DNA of 47,906 nucleotides, taken from positions 1 through 47,906 of the forward strand of contig JAFYVE010000051.1 in the NCBI GenBank assembly GCA_017549285.1. The letters run 5' to 3'. Shown here one piece after another: positions 17,093 through 24,397 of this stretch. This DNA comes from Clostridia bacterium (lineage in GTDB: Bacteria > Bacillota > Clostridia > Oscillospirales > Acutalibacteraceae). Positions within the stretch are counted from its first letter, which is position 1, and each line of letters begins with the position of its first letter. A program made the position numbers and the translations under genes. The notes below the pieces were generated by a model. It saw only the letters and a list, made by a program, of their open reading frames with translations, was not told where the DNA came from and made no database searches.

Positions 17093-17644
17093 TTAAGCTT
17101 CCTTTTTCTTGCTGAGTACGATGAATGCACCTGCTGCAACTGCGCAAACTGCGAATGCTGAAAGCATACCGTTGTCACCTGTCTGAGGAAGTTTGCCTGT
17201 GTTGTTGCCTGTTGAAGGAGCTGTTGTGGGAGCTGCAGTTGTGGGAGCAGCTGTTGTGGGAGCTGCAGTTGTAGGAGCAGCTGTTGTGGGAGCTTCTGTG
17301 GGAGTTTCTGTGCTGCCGCCACCAAGACCACCAAGAAGACCGCCGATATCAAGACCACCGAGAATATCTGTAAGACCGCTGAGATCCATATCACCGAGAA
17401 GACCTGTGAGCATTGCGGGATCCATACCTTCAAAGAGACCTGTGATAGCACCAAGATCCATACCTTCAAGAGCACCTGTGAGAGCGCTGAGATCCATACC
17501 TGCAAACATATCTGTGAAAGCTGCGGGATCAAAATCTGCGAATGCGGGTGAAATTTCACCTGATTCTGTTTCAGCAGCAAAAGCTGTTACTGAAAGAGAA
17601 AGCGCAAGTACGAGTGCCATAAGAACTGCGAATAATTTTTTCAT
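17093..17644 (-). CDS. LPXTG cell-wall-anchored protein with 12-residue repeats
   Basis: 183 residues. Signal peptide 1-23 (AFAA). Residues 49-108 hold five consecutive 12-residue repeats, with consensus about G-M-D-L-x-x-L-T-G-L-L-G. Residues 115-143 are a (TTAAP)n linker. The sorting signal is LPQTG at 152-156, then a hydrophobic segment (about 160-177) and KKKEA. Sortase should link the Thr to peptidoglycan, leaving the small repeat domain on a stalk. The repeats are Leu/Met/Gly-rich with one acidic residue per unit; I know no family for them. RBS GAAAGG upstream; own promoter at 17715-17743. Confidence 0.85.
   Translation of the reverse strand: MKKLFAVLMALVLALSLSVTAFAAETESGEISPAFADFDPAAFTDMFAGMDLSALTGALEGMDLGAITGLFEGMDPAMLTGLLGDMDLSGLTDILGGLDIGGLLGGLGGGSTETPTEAPTTAAPTTAAPTTAAPTTAAPTTAPSTGNNTGKLPQTGDNGMLSAFAVCAVAAGAFIVLSKKKEA
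17215..17293 (-). repeat. Short DNA repeats encoding (TTAAP)n
   Basis: Imperfect 15-bp units alternating GGAGCTGCAGTTGTG and GGAGCAGCTGTTGTG, encoding the Thr/Ala/Pro stalk of the LPQTG protein. Slippage-prone, so copy number may vary between strains. Confidence 0.8.
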
Positions 17645-17972
17645 AACAAAAACAATCCTTTCGGGAATAGTGTTTAAATCAGATAACTTAAATTATACCT
17701 TCATTACTATGATAATAATACTCCAACTTTAACAATTTGTCAATCGTTAAAATAAAATTAATATATTTTCGTCATTTTGACATATTTATATATATTAAAT
17801 ATGTCAGCAGAATACAAATTAAACAAATTGTTAATATATGAGATTTTATCAGCTGTTTTGTTAACATTTTACTCATATTTTCAAGAAAAATCAAGCTTAT
17901 TAACAAAGAGTTAAAGAAAATTAATAAAAACCGTACATTACGGTAACAATATAATATGAAAGGAGAATTATT
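17645..17972. other. AT-rich intergenic region between divergent genes
   Basis: 328 bases. Holds the leftward promoter of the LPQTG gene (17715-17743). The remainder, 17750-17945, is very AT-rich with no credible gene; a leftward frame through it depends on antisense of the small acidic gene. A small hairpin CCGTA-CAT-TACGG (17931-17943) and a TATAAT (17950-17955) lie just ahead of that gene, but no -35 box was found at the right distance. Confidence 0.6.
17715..17743 (-). promoter_or_regulatory. Promoter of the LPQTG protein gene
   Basis: TTGACA, 17-nt spacer, TATTAT on the minus strand. Confidence 0.7.
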
Positions 17973-18143
17973 ATGGACACTTATGATAAAAATGGCAAAA
18001 AAATCAATAAACATTACCCTATGAATCAGAGAGAAATATGGAACTGCACCGACGGAAAAGGAATTTTCAGCGACACACTCGGAAGTTATTCGGGAACAGA
18101 CGCAGACGATGAAGATCCGGTTCAGGATGCGGATGACCTGTAA
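17973..18143 (+). CDS. 56-residue acidic small protein ending in QDADDL, unknown function
   Basis: Read directly from the plus strand. ATG at 17973 is preceded by AAAGGAGAATT, a near-ideal site. The protein starts MDTYDKNGKKINKHYP, contains WNCTDGKGIFSDTLGSYSG, and ends in a strongly acidic tail (DADDEDPVQDADDL). No signal peptide or membrane segment. From memory, small clostridial proteins with a G-S-Y-x-G-T block and DADDL end occur elsewhere, but I cannot name a family. The stop codon is the first triplet of the 15-bp palindrome at 18141-18179. Confidence rests on the binding site, codon-like composition and isolated position. Confidence 0.65.
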   Translation: MDTYDKNGKKINKHYPMNQREIWNCTDGKGIFSDTLGSYSGTDADDEDPVQDADDL

Positions 18144-18179
18144 AACAGAATTTATCGTAAAACAATAAATTCTGTTTTA
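18141..18179. repeat. 15-bp perfect palindrome that includes a stop codon (CAGAATTTAT family)
   Basis: TAAAACAGAATTTAT (18141-18155) pairs with 18165-18179 across a 9-nt loop. The core CAGAATTTATCG is the same as in the hairpin at 107-137. No T-run follows, so it is not a classical terminator. Confidence 0.75.
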
Positions 18180-18199
18180 CGGTAATTTATTGTTTCTTC

Positions 18200-18229
18200 T
18201 TGCATTTTCTGTGCGTGCTGATATATAAT
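18200..18229 (+). promoter_or_regulatory. Promoter of the M42-M42-GNAT operon
   Basis: TTGCAT, 18-nt spacer, TATAAT, about 30 nt before the start codon at 18260. An alternative start at 18200 would overlap this promoter and is rejected. Confidence 0.65.
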
Positions 18230-18259
18230 AGTATATATTATTTATACAAAGGTGTTTTT

Positions 18260-19282
18260 ATGGATATCAGAAAAATATGTGAACAGTTAACGCAGGGGGC
18301 AGGTGTTTCGGGTGCGTGTCACGTACTTTCGGAAGCTGAGAAACTGCTTGGTAAATATGCAGATGTCAGAAAAGATGCTCTCGGCAGTATTATCGGCACC
18401 GTGGGTGAAGGAAAAACTCATATTATGCTTGATGCGCATCTTGACAGAATCGGGCTTATTGTAACAGCTGTTGACGAATCAGGCTTTCTGCGTATTGACA
18501 AATGCGGCGGAACGGATGTGCGTGTACTTGCAGCGGCAGAAGTAACCGTATGGGGCAAAGAGCCCGTTTACGGTGTTATCACAAGCACTCCCCCCCATCT
18601 TTCAAAACCTGAAGATGCATCAAAAGCCCCGTCTTTTGACAGCATTTTTGTTGATACCGGATTGTCTTATGATAAACTCAAAGACATTGTTTCTGTCGGC
18701 GACAGAATTACAATCGACTCCCCCGTACGTTCACTTATCGGCACAAGAATTGCAGGTGCCGCACTTGATGACAGAATAGGTATGGCAGCACTTCTCAGGG
18801 TGCTTGATATAATAAAAGAGAAAAATCCTTCCGTAAAGGTTTCTGTTCTGTTTTCCGTTCAGGAAGAAACAACCGAAGCGGGCGGAAAAACAGGTGCTTT
18901 CGGAATTTCACCCGATGAAGCAATTGCCGTTGATGTAAGTTTCGGCACAGCTCCCGGAGTATCCGAACAGGAGGCAGGCAAACTCGGTGAAGGTGCTATG
19001 ATATGCATTTCACCGTCACTCTCACATCAGATGAGTAATGAGCTGATTGCTGTTGCAGAAGAAAATGGCATAAAGTATCAGACCGAAATCTGCCCCTCAC
19101 AGACCGGCACAAATGCTGATGTTATCTCCGTTACCAAAACAGGTATAAAGACAGGACTTGTTTCAATTCCTCTGCGCAATATGCACACACAGGCAGAAGT
19201 TGCCGACCTTAATGACGTTGAATCCGTTGCTCAGATTATTGCTGCTTATATTATTAAGAAAGGAGCAGAAAACAATGATTGA
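18260..19282 (+). CDS. M42 family metallo-aminopeptidase (first copy)
   Basis: 340 residues from the ATG at 18260 (AAAGGTG upstream). M42/glutamyl-aminopeptidase-type exopeptidases are cytoplasmic, dizinc and self-assemble into large tetrahedral particles that trim peptides. Motifs: MLDAHLDRIG (first metal His; the family usually has DAHxDEVG), ALDDRIGMAALL (bridging Asp), QEETTEAGGKTGAFG (catalytic Glu pair), IAVDVSFG, and RNMHTQAEV near the end (last metal His). All ligands seem present, but the R after DAHLD replaces the common Glu. It overlaps the second M42 gene by 8 nt. Confidence 0.9.
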   Translation: MDIRKICEQLTQGAGVSGACHVLSEAEKLLGKYADVRKDALGSIIGTVGEGKTHIMLDAHLDRIGLIVTAVDESGFLRIDKCGGTDVRVLAAAEVTVWGKEPVYGVITSTPPHLSKPEDASKAPSFDSIFVDTGLSYDKLKDIVSVGDRITIDSPVRSLIGTRIAGAALDDRIGMAALLRVLDIIKEKNPSVKVSVLFSVQEETTEAGGKTGAFGISPDEAIAVDVSFGTAPGVSEQEAGKLGEGAMICISPSLSHQMSNELIAVAEENGIKYQTEICPSQTGTNADVISVTKTGIKTGLVSIPLRNMHTQAEVADLNDVESVAQIIAAYIIKKGAENND

Positions 19283-20288
19283 TACAATTAAAGAACTCTC
19301 GCTCCTTTGCGGCACTTCAGGCAGAGAAACAACAGTAAGAGAATACATCATTTCAAAGATAGACGGAAAATGCGAATGGCACAAGGATGCACTCGGCAAT
19401 ATCATCGCATTCAAAAAAGGTAAAAATGAGGCAGCACACAAGGTTATGCTTGATGCCCATACCGATGAAGTAGGTGTGATAGTAACATTCATCACATCAG
19501 ACGGTATGCTGAAATTCTCACCCGTCGGCGGAATTGATACAAAAGTTCTTCTTGCAAGACAGATTGTTTTTGATAACGGAACAGTCGGTGTTGTGGGAAT
19601 CAAGCCCATTCACCTCTCAAAGGGTGATGAAAAAACAAAAATCCCCGATGCAGATTCACTTTATATTGATATCGGAGCCGCATCGAAAGAAGAAGCTGAG
19701 AAATATATAAAACCCGGTGACACAGGCGTGTTTATGTCTGATTTCGTTGAATTCGGTGACAATAAAATCAAGGGCAAGGCACTTGATGACAGAGTCGGCT
19801 GTGCCGTTATGCTTGATATGATAAATTCAGAGCTCCCCTACGATGCGTATTTTTCATTCTCCGTCCAGGAAGAAATCGGATTGAGAGGAGCTGCAACGTC
19901 TGCTTTCGGTATTGATCCCGAATATGCGATTGTTCTTGAAACAACAACTGCCGCAGACCTTATTGATGTCCCCGAACACAAAAAAGTATGCAAACTCGGT
20001 GAAGGTGCCGCTGTTTCGTTTATGGACAGAAGCACACTCTACAACAAAGAGCTTTTTGATACAGCATTCAGAGTTGCAGAAGAAAAAGACATAAAAGTTC
20101 AGCCCAAAACAGTTATTGCAGGCGGAAACAATGCAGGGGCTATCCATAAATCACGTGCAGGCATAAAAACACTCACAATCAACACTCCCTGCAGATATCT
20201 TCATTCAGCGTCATGCATATGCGATAAAAACGATATTGAAAGTGTAAGAAAACTTGCCGAAGCCGTTCTTTGTGAGTTCGCAAAATGA
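19275..20288 (+). CDS. M42 family metallo-aminopeptidase (second copy)
   Basis: 337 residues from the ATG at 19275, preceded by AAAGGAGCAG inside the end of the first copy; longer in-frame starts are antecedent frame noise. Motifs: MLDAHTDEVGVIVTF, KALDDRVGCAVML, QEEIGLRGAATSAFG, GGNNAGAIHKSRAG and CRYLHSASCI (last metal His). Closer to the family consensus than the first copy. Stop and next start overlap as ATGA, so the three genes are translationally coupled. The two copies may form mixed particles with broader specificity, which is inference. Confidence 0.92.
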   Translation: MIDTIKELSLLCGTSGRETTVREYIISKIDGKCEWHKDALGNIIAFKKGKNEAAHKVMLDAHTDEVGVIVTFITSDGMLKFSPVGGIDTKVLLARQIVFDNGTVGVVGIKPIHLSKGDEKTKIPDADSLYIDIGAASKEEAEKYIKPGDTGVFMSDFVEFGDNKIKGKALDDRVGCAVMLDMINSELPYDAYFSFSVQEEIGLRGAATSAFGIDPEYAIVLETTTAADLIDVPEHKKVCKLGEGAAVSFMDRSTLYNKELFDTAFRVAEEKDIKVQPKTVIAGGNNAGAIHKSRAGIKTLTINTPCRYLHSASCICDKNDIESVRKLAEAVLCEFAK

Positions 20289-20968
20289 TAAGACTGCTGA
20301 CCGATGATAAAATAAAAGAGTTTTCCGACTTCTGCGAAAACAGACTCACCGCTGCTGTTATATACACAAATCTTCTGACATACGGGTTAAGCTCCGATGA
20401 TTCGCTTTTCTGGTATTCGGAAGATGAAAAAGAAAATATAAATGCCGTCTTTTCACTTTCAGACGGTGTATTTCTTGCAAGCACCGATAATGACTCCCTG
20501 CGTGATGAAATTGAACTTTTTTCACAGATTGTGGGGGCACAGAAAGTGTCTTACAGCACGGCTGAATACGTGATGCAATACAAAGACGGTGAAATACATA
20601 CAGCCGAAGACATAACAGGTGAGAATATTAAAGACACCTTCGATGTAGTGTTTGAAAATGATGCACACAGAAAAGCATATTTCGAAAAATGGTATGCTGA
20701 CATATCACATAAAATAAGGCACAATCTGATTCACGGAAAATGTATTTATGAAGACGGAAAATGTATTTCTGTTGCATTCACAAGCGGTGAAACAGATAAA
20801 ATTGCTGTTATTTCTGCAGTTGCGACACTTGAAAAATACAGAAAACAAGGCAACGGAGAAAGAGTTGTTCTCTCCCTTGCACAGTCAGTTGATAAAGAAA
20901 TCTATCTTCTTTCCGACAATAAAAAAACGGCAGAATGGTATGAGAGAATTGGTTTTGAAACCATTTAA
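20285..20968 (+). CDS. GNAT-family N-acetyltransferase
   Basis: 227 residues. The C-terminal 100 residues hold a GNAT core: a beta strand VISAVATLEKYRKQGNGERVV (motif A, acetyl-CoA loop Q/R-x-x-G-x-G/A) and the terminal EWYERIGFE. The N-terminal half (about 1-120) is divergent and may be a degenerate second GNAT fold or substrate domain. The acceptor is unknown. It is coupled to two aminopeptidases by an ATGA overlap, so peptides or amino acids released by them are plausible substrates. Ends at terminator 20975-21010. Confidence 0.8.
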   Translation: MIRLLTDDKIKEFSDFCENRLTAAVIYTNLLTYGLSSDDSLFWYSEDEKENINAVFSLSDGVFLASTDNDSLRDEIELFSQIVGAQKVSYSTAEYVMQYKDGEIHTAEDITGENIKDTFDVVFENDAHRKAYFEKWYADISHKIRHNLIHGKCIYEDGKCISVAFTSGETDKIAVISAVATLEKYRKQGNGERVVLSLAQSVDKEIYLLSDNKKTAEWYERIGFETI

Positions 20969-20974
20969 AAAAAT

Positions 20975-21010
20975 AAAAAAACAACAAGCAATATTGCTTG
21001 TTGTTTTTTT
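20975..21010. terminator. Bidirectional terminator between the GNAT gene and the CHAP-dockerin operon
   Basis: 10-bp perfect stem (20981-20990 with 20995-21004), loop ATAT, T-run on the plus strand and a mirror A-run that gives a T-run on the minus strand. Confidence 0.9.
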
Positions 21011-21018
21011 TGCAGATA

Positions 21019-23130
21019 TCAGAATGTTTCAAGCTTTGCTGACACACGAAGTATCTTTCTTGCATCAGCTGCATTTATCTTTTTGTCAAAATTTACATCA
21101 GCAGTTATTTTCTGCATATTATCAGGAGTTTCAAGCTTGGCTGAAATTCTCAGCGCAAGTCTTGCATCAGCTGCGGTTACTCTTCCGTCTGCATTTGTAT
21201 CACCCAACAAATAATCTGTTTTTGCAACAGTTTCTGTTTTTGTTGCCTTACAAGCAGTACAGGTATAGGTCTTAACACCTGTTTTTGTTGATGTAGGAAA
21301 TTTTGTTATAACTCCGCTGTCCCATTTATGACCGTGCGCAACATCGCCTGAAATACGGTACCGGTAAAGAGTTCTTGTTTCAAACTGAGTACCGTCTGTC
21401 TGAGAAACCGGCGTATCTGACCATTCAGACCAGCCTGTGTTTCGGGTAAACTTATACATCATATTATAAGTTGTAACCGTTGTGCTTTTTACGGGAATTG
21501 CAGACTGCCACCAATATGTCTGATTACAGGCATTACTGTTATAGAAATCAACTGCTCCCTTAGCAGTCAGACCTTTATATTCGGTACTGTAAAATGCGTG
21601 AAACACATTGTAAGGACGCTGTGAACCTGCATCCCAATCCATATAAGAATCACTGATAAGACGGTTAATCGGAGAATTGCCGTTATAATATGATGAACAC
21701 CAATGCCAGTAAATATAGCCTGATGTCACGGTATCTCCCACAACAATCTTTGTTGTTGCATTTTCTGATGAAACAGGGGCGGGTTTGTTATACTGATTAT
21801 AAAGAGCATTATTCCTGCTGAATCCTGCAGGAAATGAAGAAACATAAGAAACCGTTGTCTTCTTACCTTCACCCCATTCTTTTCCCACACGGGTCCAACC
21901 GGCAATTGAAGGTTCAGAGGAAAGCTTTGTTTCCTTTTGCATATAACGGTACTGTTTTTTTGTTTCTGTTTTCGACTCTGCAACATCAGGTTTTTTCGTT
22001 GACCACTCAGACCATACGGGGTTTTTACTTGCATCTTCACTATATGTATGCTTACAGTTTTTGCAACTGTATGAAACCTTTTCGTTTTCAGTACAGGTTG
22101 CAGGAATAACCGATTTCACATAATTATGTCCGAATGCCGCAATTTCCTGAGTTTCTGAAAATGCACATTTACTGCAGGAATATATTTTTACACCTTTTTT
22201 TGTACAAGTCGGCTGTATTGTGACAGCACCTTTATTGAGCGTATGCTTTGTTTCAAATATAAAACGACAATCGGCATTTGAATTAAGTGTTCCTGAAAAA
22301 CTCTGTGAACCCGTAACAGTAAAACAACCTGTTGTTCTGACATCCTTGATTTCGTATACCGTGCCTTTTGAATGCGTTTTAAAGTAATCTGTTACATCAT
22401 TTGCAACGAGAGAACCGTTAATATAAACATCGAATGTTGCAATACCATCCAGAACACCTTTGTCTGCACCGTCAAGCTTTGCATTGACATCGAGTGTATA
22501 TGATGATGAGGGATTCCATACATAAGGAGCACTGTAAAGAGTCATAGTTGTCATAGCGTAAATATCAAGAGTTCTGCCCCATCTGATTTCACAGCAGGAA
22601 CCGATATTGCTTTCACCGAGTGTGACAACACTTCCCGAAACACCTGTAACAAATACCCAATGACCGTATGTAAGATCTGCACCGAGTCCCGTGTAATGAA
22701 TAACATCACCGGGTTTTACTTTTGAAACCGCAGTATTTTTGTTTGATGTCTGTCCCCAGCTTTCAACATTCGTTGCACCCGGGTATGCAAGGTCTGCCAT
22801 AAGGAATGAAAATCCCTGACACTGCGTTGCCTTATTATAATATGTATTGCAGTCGTAGTATCCCGGAGGTGCCACACCGCCCTGATAACAGACATAATCC
22901 GAAACGGAAAAAAGCATCTGTTCCATTGAACCGCAGTTGCCGTAATGAATCCAACCCTGCCCAGCAACATATCCGTGTCCTTGCCCTGCACGATGATTCC
23001 AATGTTTTCCGGAAGGAAAAGATGCCTGCATCTGAGCAAGAGTCCATCCTTCCTCGGCACTGACAGTTATTGCGGGCACACAGCAGAACACAACTGCAAG
23101 ACAAAGAATGAAACTCAAAATTTTTCTCAT
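21019..23130 (-). CDS. Secreted CHAP/NlpC-like cysteine hydrolase with C-terminal dockerin
   Basis: 703 residues with signal peptide (1-25, SAEE). Residues about 30-200 resemble a CHAP or NlpC/P60 papain-like fold: Cys104 in QCQGFSFLMADLAY, KPGDVIHY, His157 in YGHWVFVTGV, then a polar residue in LGESNIG. Next come a beta domain (about 205-290), two Cys4-type modules (CTKKGVKIYSCSKC; CTENEKVSYSCKNC), two W-S-E-W-S modules and a final CTACKATKTE unit. The dockerin ends the protein (GDTNADGRVTAADARLALR; ADVNFDKKINAADARKILR). Likely cleaves peptidoglycan or protein outside the cell. It starts 12 nt after the phosphoesterase stop, with AAGAGGT, so it is the last gene of the 28207-21019 operon. Confidence 0.82.
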   Translation of the reverse strand: MRKILSFILCLAVVFCCVPAITVSAEEGWTLAQMQASFPSGKHWNHRAGQGHGYVAGQGWIHYGNCGSMEQMLFSVSDYVCYQGGVAPPGYYDCNTYYNKATQCQGFSFLMADLAYPGATNVESWGQTSNKNTAVSKVKPGDVIHYTGLGADLTYGHWVFVTGVSGSVVTLGESNIGSCCEIRWGRTLDIYAMTTMTLYSAPYVWNPSSSYTLDVNAKLDGADKGVLDGIATFDVYINGSLVANDVTDYFKTHSKGTVYEIKDVRTTGCFTVTGSQSFSGTLNSNADCRFIFETKHTLNKGAVTIQPTCTKKGVKIYSCSKCAFSETQEIAAFGHNYVKSVIPATCTENEKVSYSCKNCKHTYSEDASKNPVWSEWSTKKPDVAESKTETKKQYRYMQKETKLSSEPSIAGWTRVGKEWGEGKKTTVSYVSSFPAGFSRNNALYNQYNKPAPVSSENATTKIVVGDTVTSGYIYWHWCSSYYNGNSPINRLISDSYMDWDAGSQRPYNVFHAFYSTEYKGLTAKGAVDFYNSNACNQTYWWQSAIPVKSTTVTTYNMMYKFTRNTGWSEWSDTPVSQTDGTQFETRTLYRYRISGDVAHGHKWDSGVITKFPTSTKTGVKTYTCTACKATKTETVAKTDYLLGDTNADGRVTAADARLALRISAKLETPDNMQKITADVNFDKKINAADARKILRVSAKLETF

Positions 23131-23142
23131 AATTTTTACCTC

Positions 23143-24339
23143 TTATACTTCAACTTCTGTTTTCAGACTGTTATCAGAAACTGTTCTCCAGAAGCCTCTT
23201 GCGACAACTTCGACAGTGTATTTGCCGGTATCAACATCTTTGATTTCGGCTGTGATTGTTTCGGGCATATTGTAAAGATAATAATGCGACCAGACGGAAA
23301 TCTGTTTTTCAATATTGCCTTTTTCATTCCTGAATCTGATTATGTAATCATTAACTCTCTCTTCACCTTTTGCCTGAGAGAAAACAACCTTTACGCCGTC
23401 TTCTGTCTTTTCTGCTGTGATAAATGCATTATCATCAAAATGAGTGGGCTTTTCGGAGCCTGCTCTTCTTTCTGTGTAAATGAATGTTGACGGGTCAGAG
23501 GGAACATCAACTTCCCAGGGCTCACGGAAGAAATTCTCTGTGAGAATATCAACGGGATAAACTCTGACTCTGTTGTTTTCATCGGCTTCAACGATAAGAT
23601 ACTGTGCACATTCGTCCTTGTCTGAGGGGATTGTGCCGCCGATTTTGCCGAATTCATCCATTTCAAAATAGCTGAGTGAGCCTGTACCGAAAGATGTGAA
23701 ATATTCCTGATGTACACTTCTTGGGTCATTGATGGGACAATGTGAATGACCTGAGAATGTGATAAGCTGCGGATAATTTGAAAGGATTTCATAAAGCTCA
23801 TCCTCACCCCAGTAGATACTGCCGTAAACCGTGTCAGTCACATGGGGATGCTGGAAGAAGAAAACTGGCTTTTCAAGTGAGTCTGCTGCAGCCTCTTTGA
23901 GTGCAGTTGCAACAAATTCCTGCTCAGCTTCTTTGAAATGGCATCCGTTTGTGCAGGAAGCTCCGACAATATGAAAACCGTTGATTATCTTATGTGAGAA
24001 GTAATGCATACCGAAGATTCTCTGCAGTTTTTCCTTTGCGGCTTCTTCACCCTCACCGTGATATTCGTGACTTGCCATAAAGAGTGTGACATCGGTTTCG
24101 GGCTTTAATTTTTCATCAAGGACTTCTTTGAAATTGAGCATCTCCTGCTCTCTGCCGCTGTTTGCGAAGTCACCGACTGCAACATAAGCGTCAATTTTCT
24201 TATATTCTGAATTTTCTGCGTAATTATATGCAAAATCAAGACCTTTACGGAGTCTTGCAAGCTCAACGCAGTCTTTGTTTTCCTTTACGTGAATGTCACT
24301 CATGACAATCATTCTGAATTTAGGGGTAAAATCAGACAT
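23143..24339 (-). CDS. Calcineurin-like metallophosphoesterase
   Basis: 398 residues. Metal-site motifs in order: MSDIHV (D15, H17), VAVGDFANSG, FFFQHPHVTD, and FSGHSHCPIND. The normal GNH(D/E) motif is replaced by MASHEYHG, so the histidine and acidic residue stay but the metal-binding Asn position is Ser. A C-terminal beta domain of about 130 residues follows the catalytic part. No signal peptide, so cytoplasmic. Substrate unknown. It lies 58 nt after the amidotransferase, with a repeat-type hairpin (24371-24389) in the gap, and 12 nt before the CHAP-dockerin gene. Confidence 0.87.
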   Translation of the reverse strand: MSDFTPKFRMIVMSDIHVKENKDCVELARLRKGLDFAYNYAENSEYKKIDAYVAVGDFANSGREQEMLNFKEVLDEKLKPETDVTLFMASHEYHGEGEEAAKEKLQRIFGMHYFSHKIINGFHIVGASCTNGCHFKEAEQEFVATALKEAAADSLEKPVFFFQHPHVTDTVYGSIYWGEDELYEILSNYPQLITFSGHSHCPINDPRSVHQEYFTSFGTGSLSYFEMDEFGKIGGTIPSDKDECAQYLIVEADENNRVRVYPVDILTENFFREPWEVDVPSDPSTFIYTERRAGSEKPTHFDDNAFITAEKTEDGVKVVFSQAKGEERVNDYIIRFRNEKGNIEKQISVWSHYYLYNMPETITAEIKDVDTGKYTVEVVARGFWRTVSDNSLKTEVEV

Positions 24340-24370
24340 TTTCTATCCGCCTTTCTGAATTTAAAGCAAC

Positions 24371-24389
24371 GGACGCCCATTGGGCGCCC
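24371..24389. repeat. GC-rich 3-nt-loop hairpin inside an operon
   Basis: GGACGCCC-ATT-GGGCGCCC, 8 bp with one G-U pair in RNA, followed by CCTACA. Same build (8-bp stem, triloop) as the array units at 1-99 and 34892-34910; its CCTACA edge also bounds the element at 34788-34956. No T-run, so a terminator is unlikely, although it may reduce downstream expression. Confidence 0.65.
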
Positions 24390-24397
24390 CTACATTT

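Noticed and set aside
17215-17293. Regular short repeats that could suggest a CRISPR array
   Set aside because: The units are contiguous 15-bp coding repeats with no spacers and encode TTAAP in frame.
16954-17580. 208-residue Gln/Leu-rich frame on the minus strand
   Set aside because: Out-of-frame shadow of the LPQTG gene; it crosses that gene's terminator and the start of the M23 gene.
17193-17732. 179-residue Val/Ala/Pro-rich frame on the plus strand
   Set aside because: Antisense of the repeat-rich LPQTG gene; no binding site and composition dictated by the repeats.
17772-18014. 80-residue hydrophobic frame on the minus strand
   Set aside because: Start lies in the antisense of the small acidic gene, no ribosome binding site, and the rest is AT-rich sequence that easily encodes Ile/Phe/Leu.
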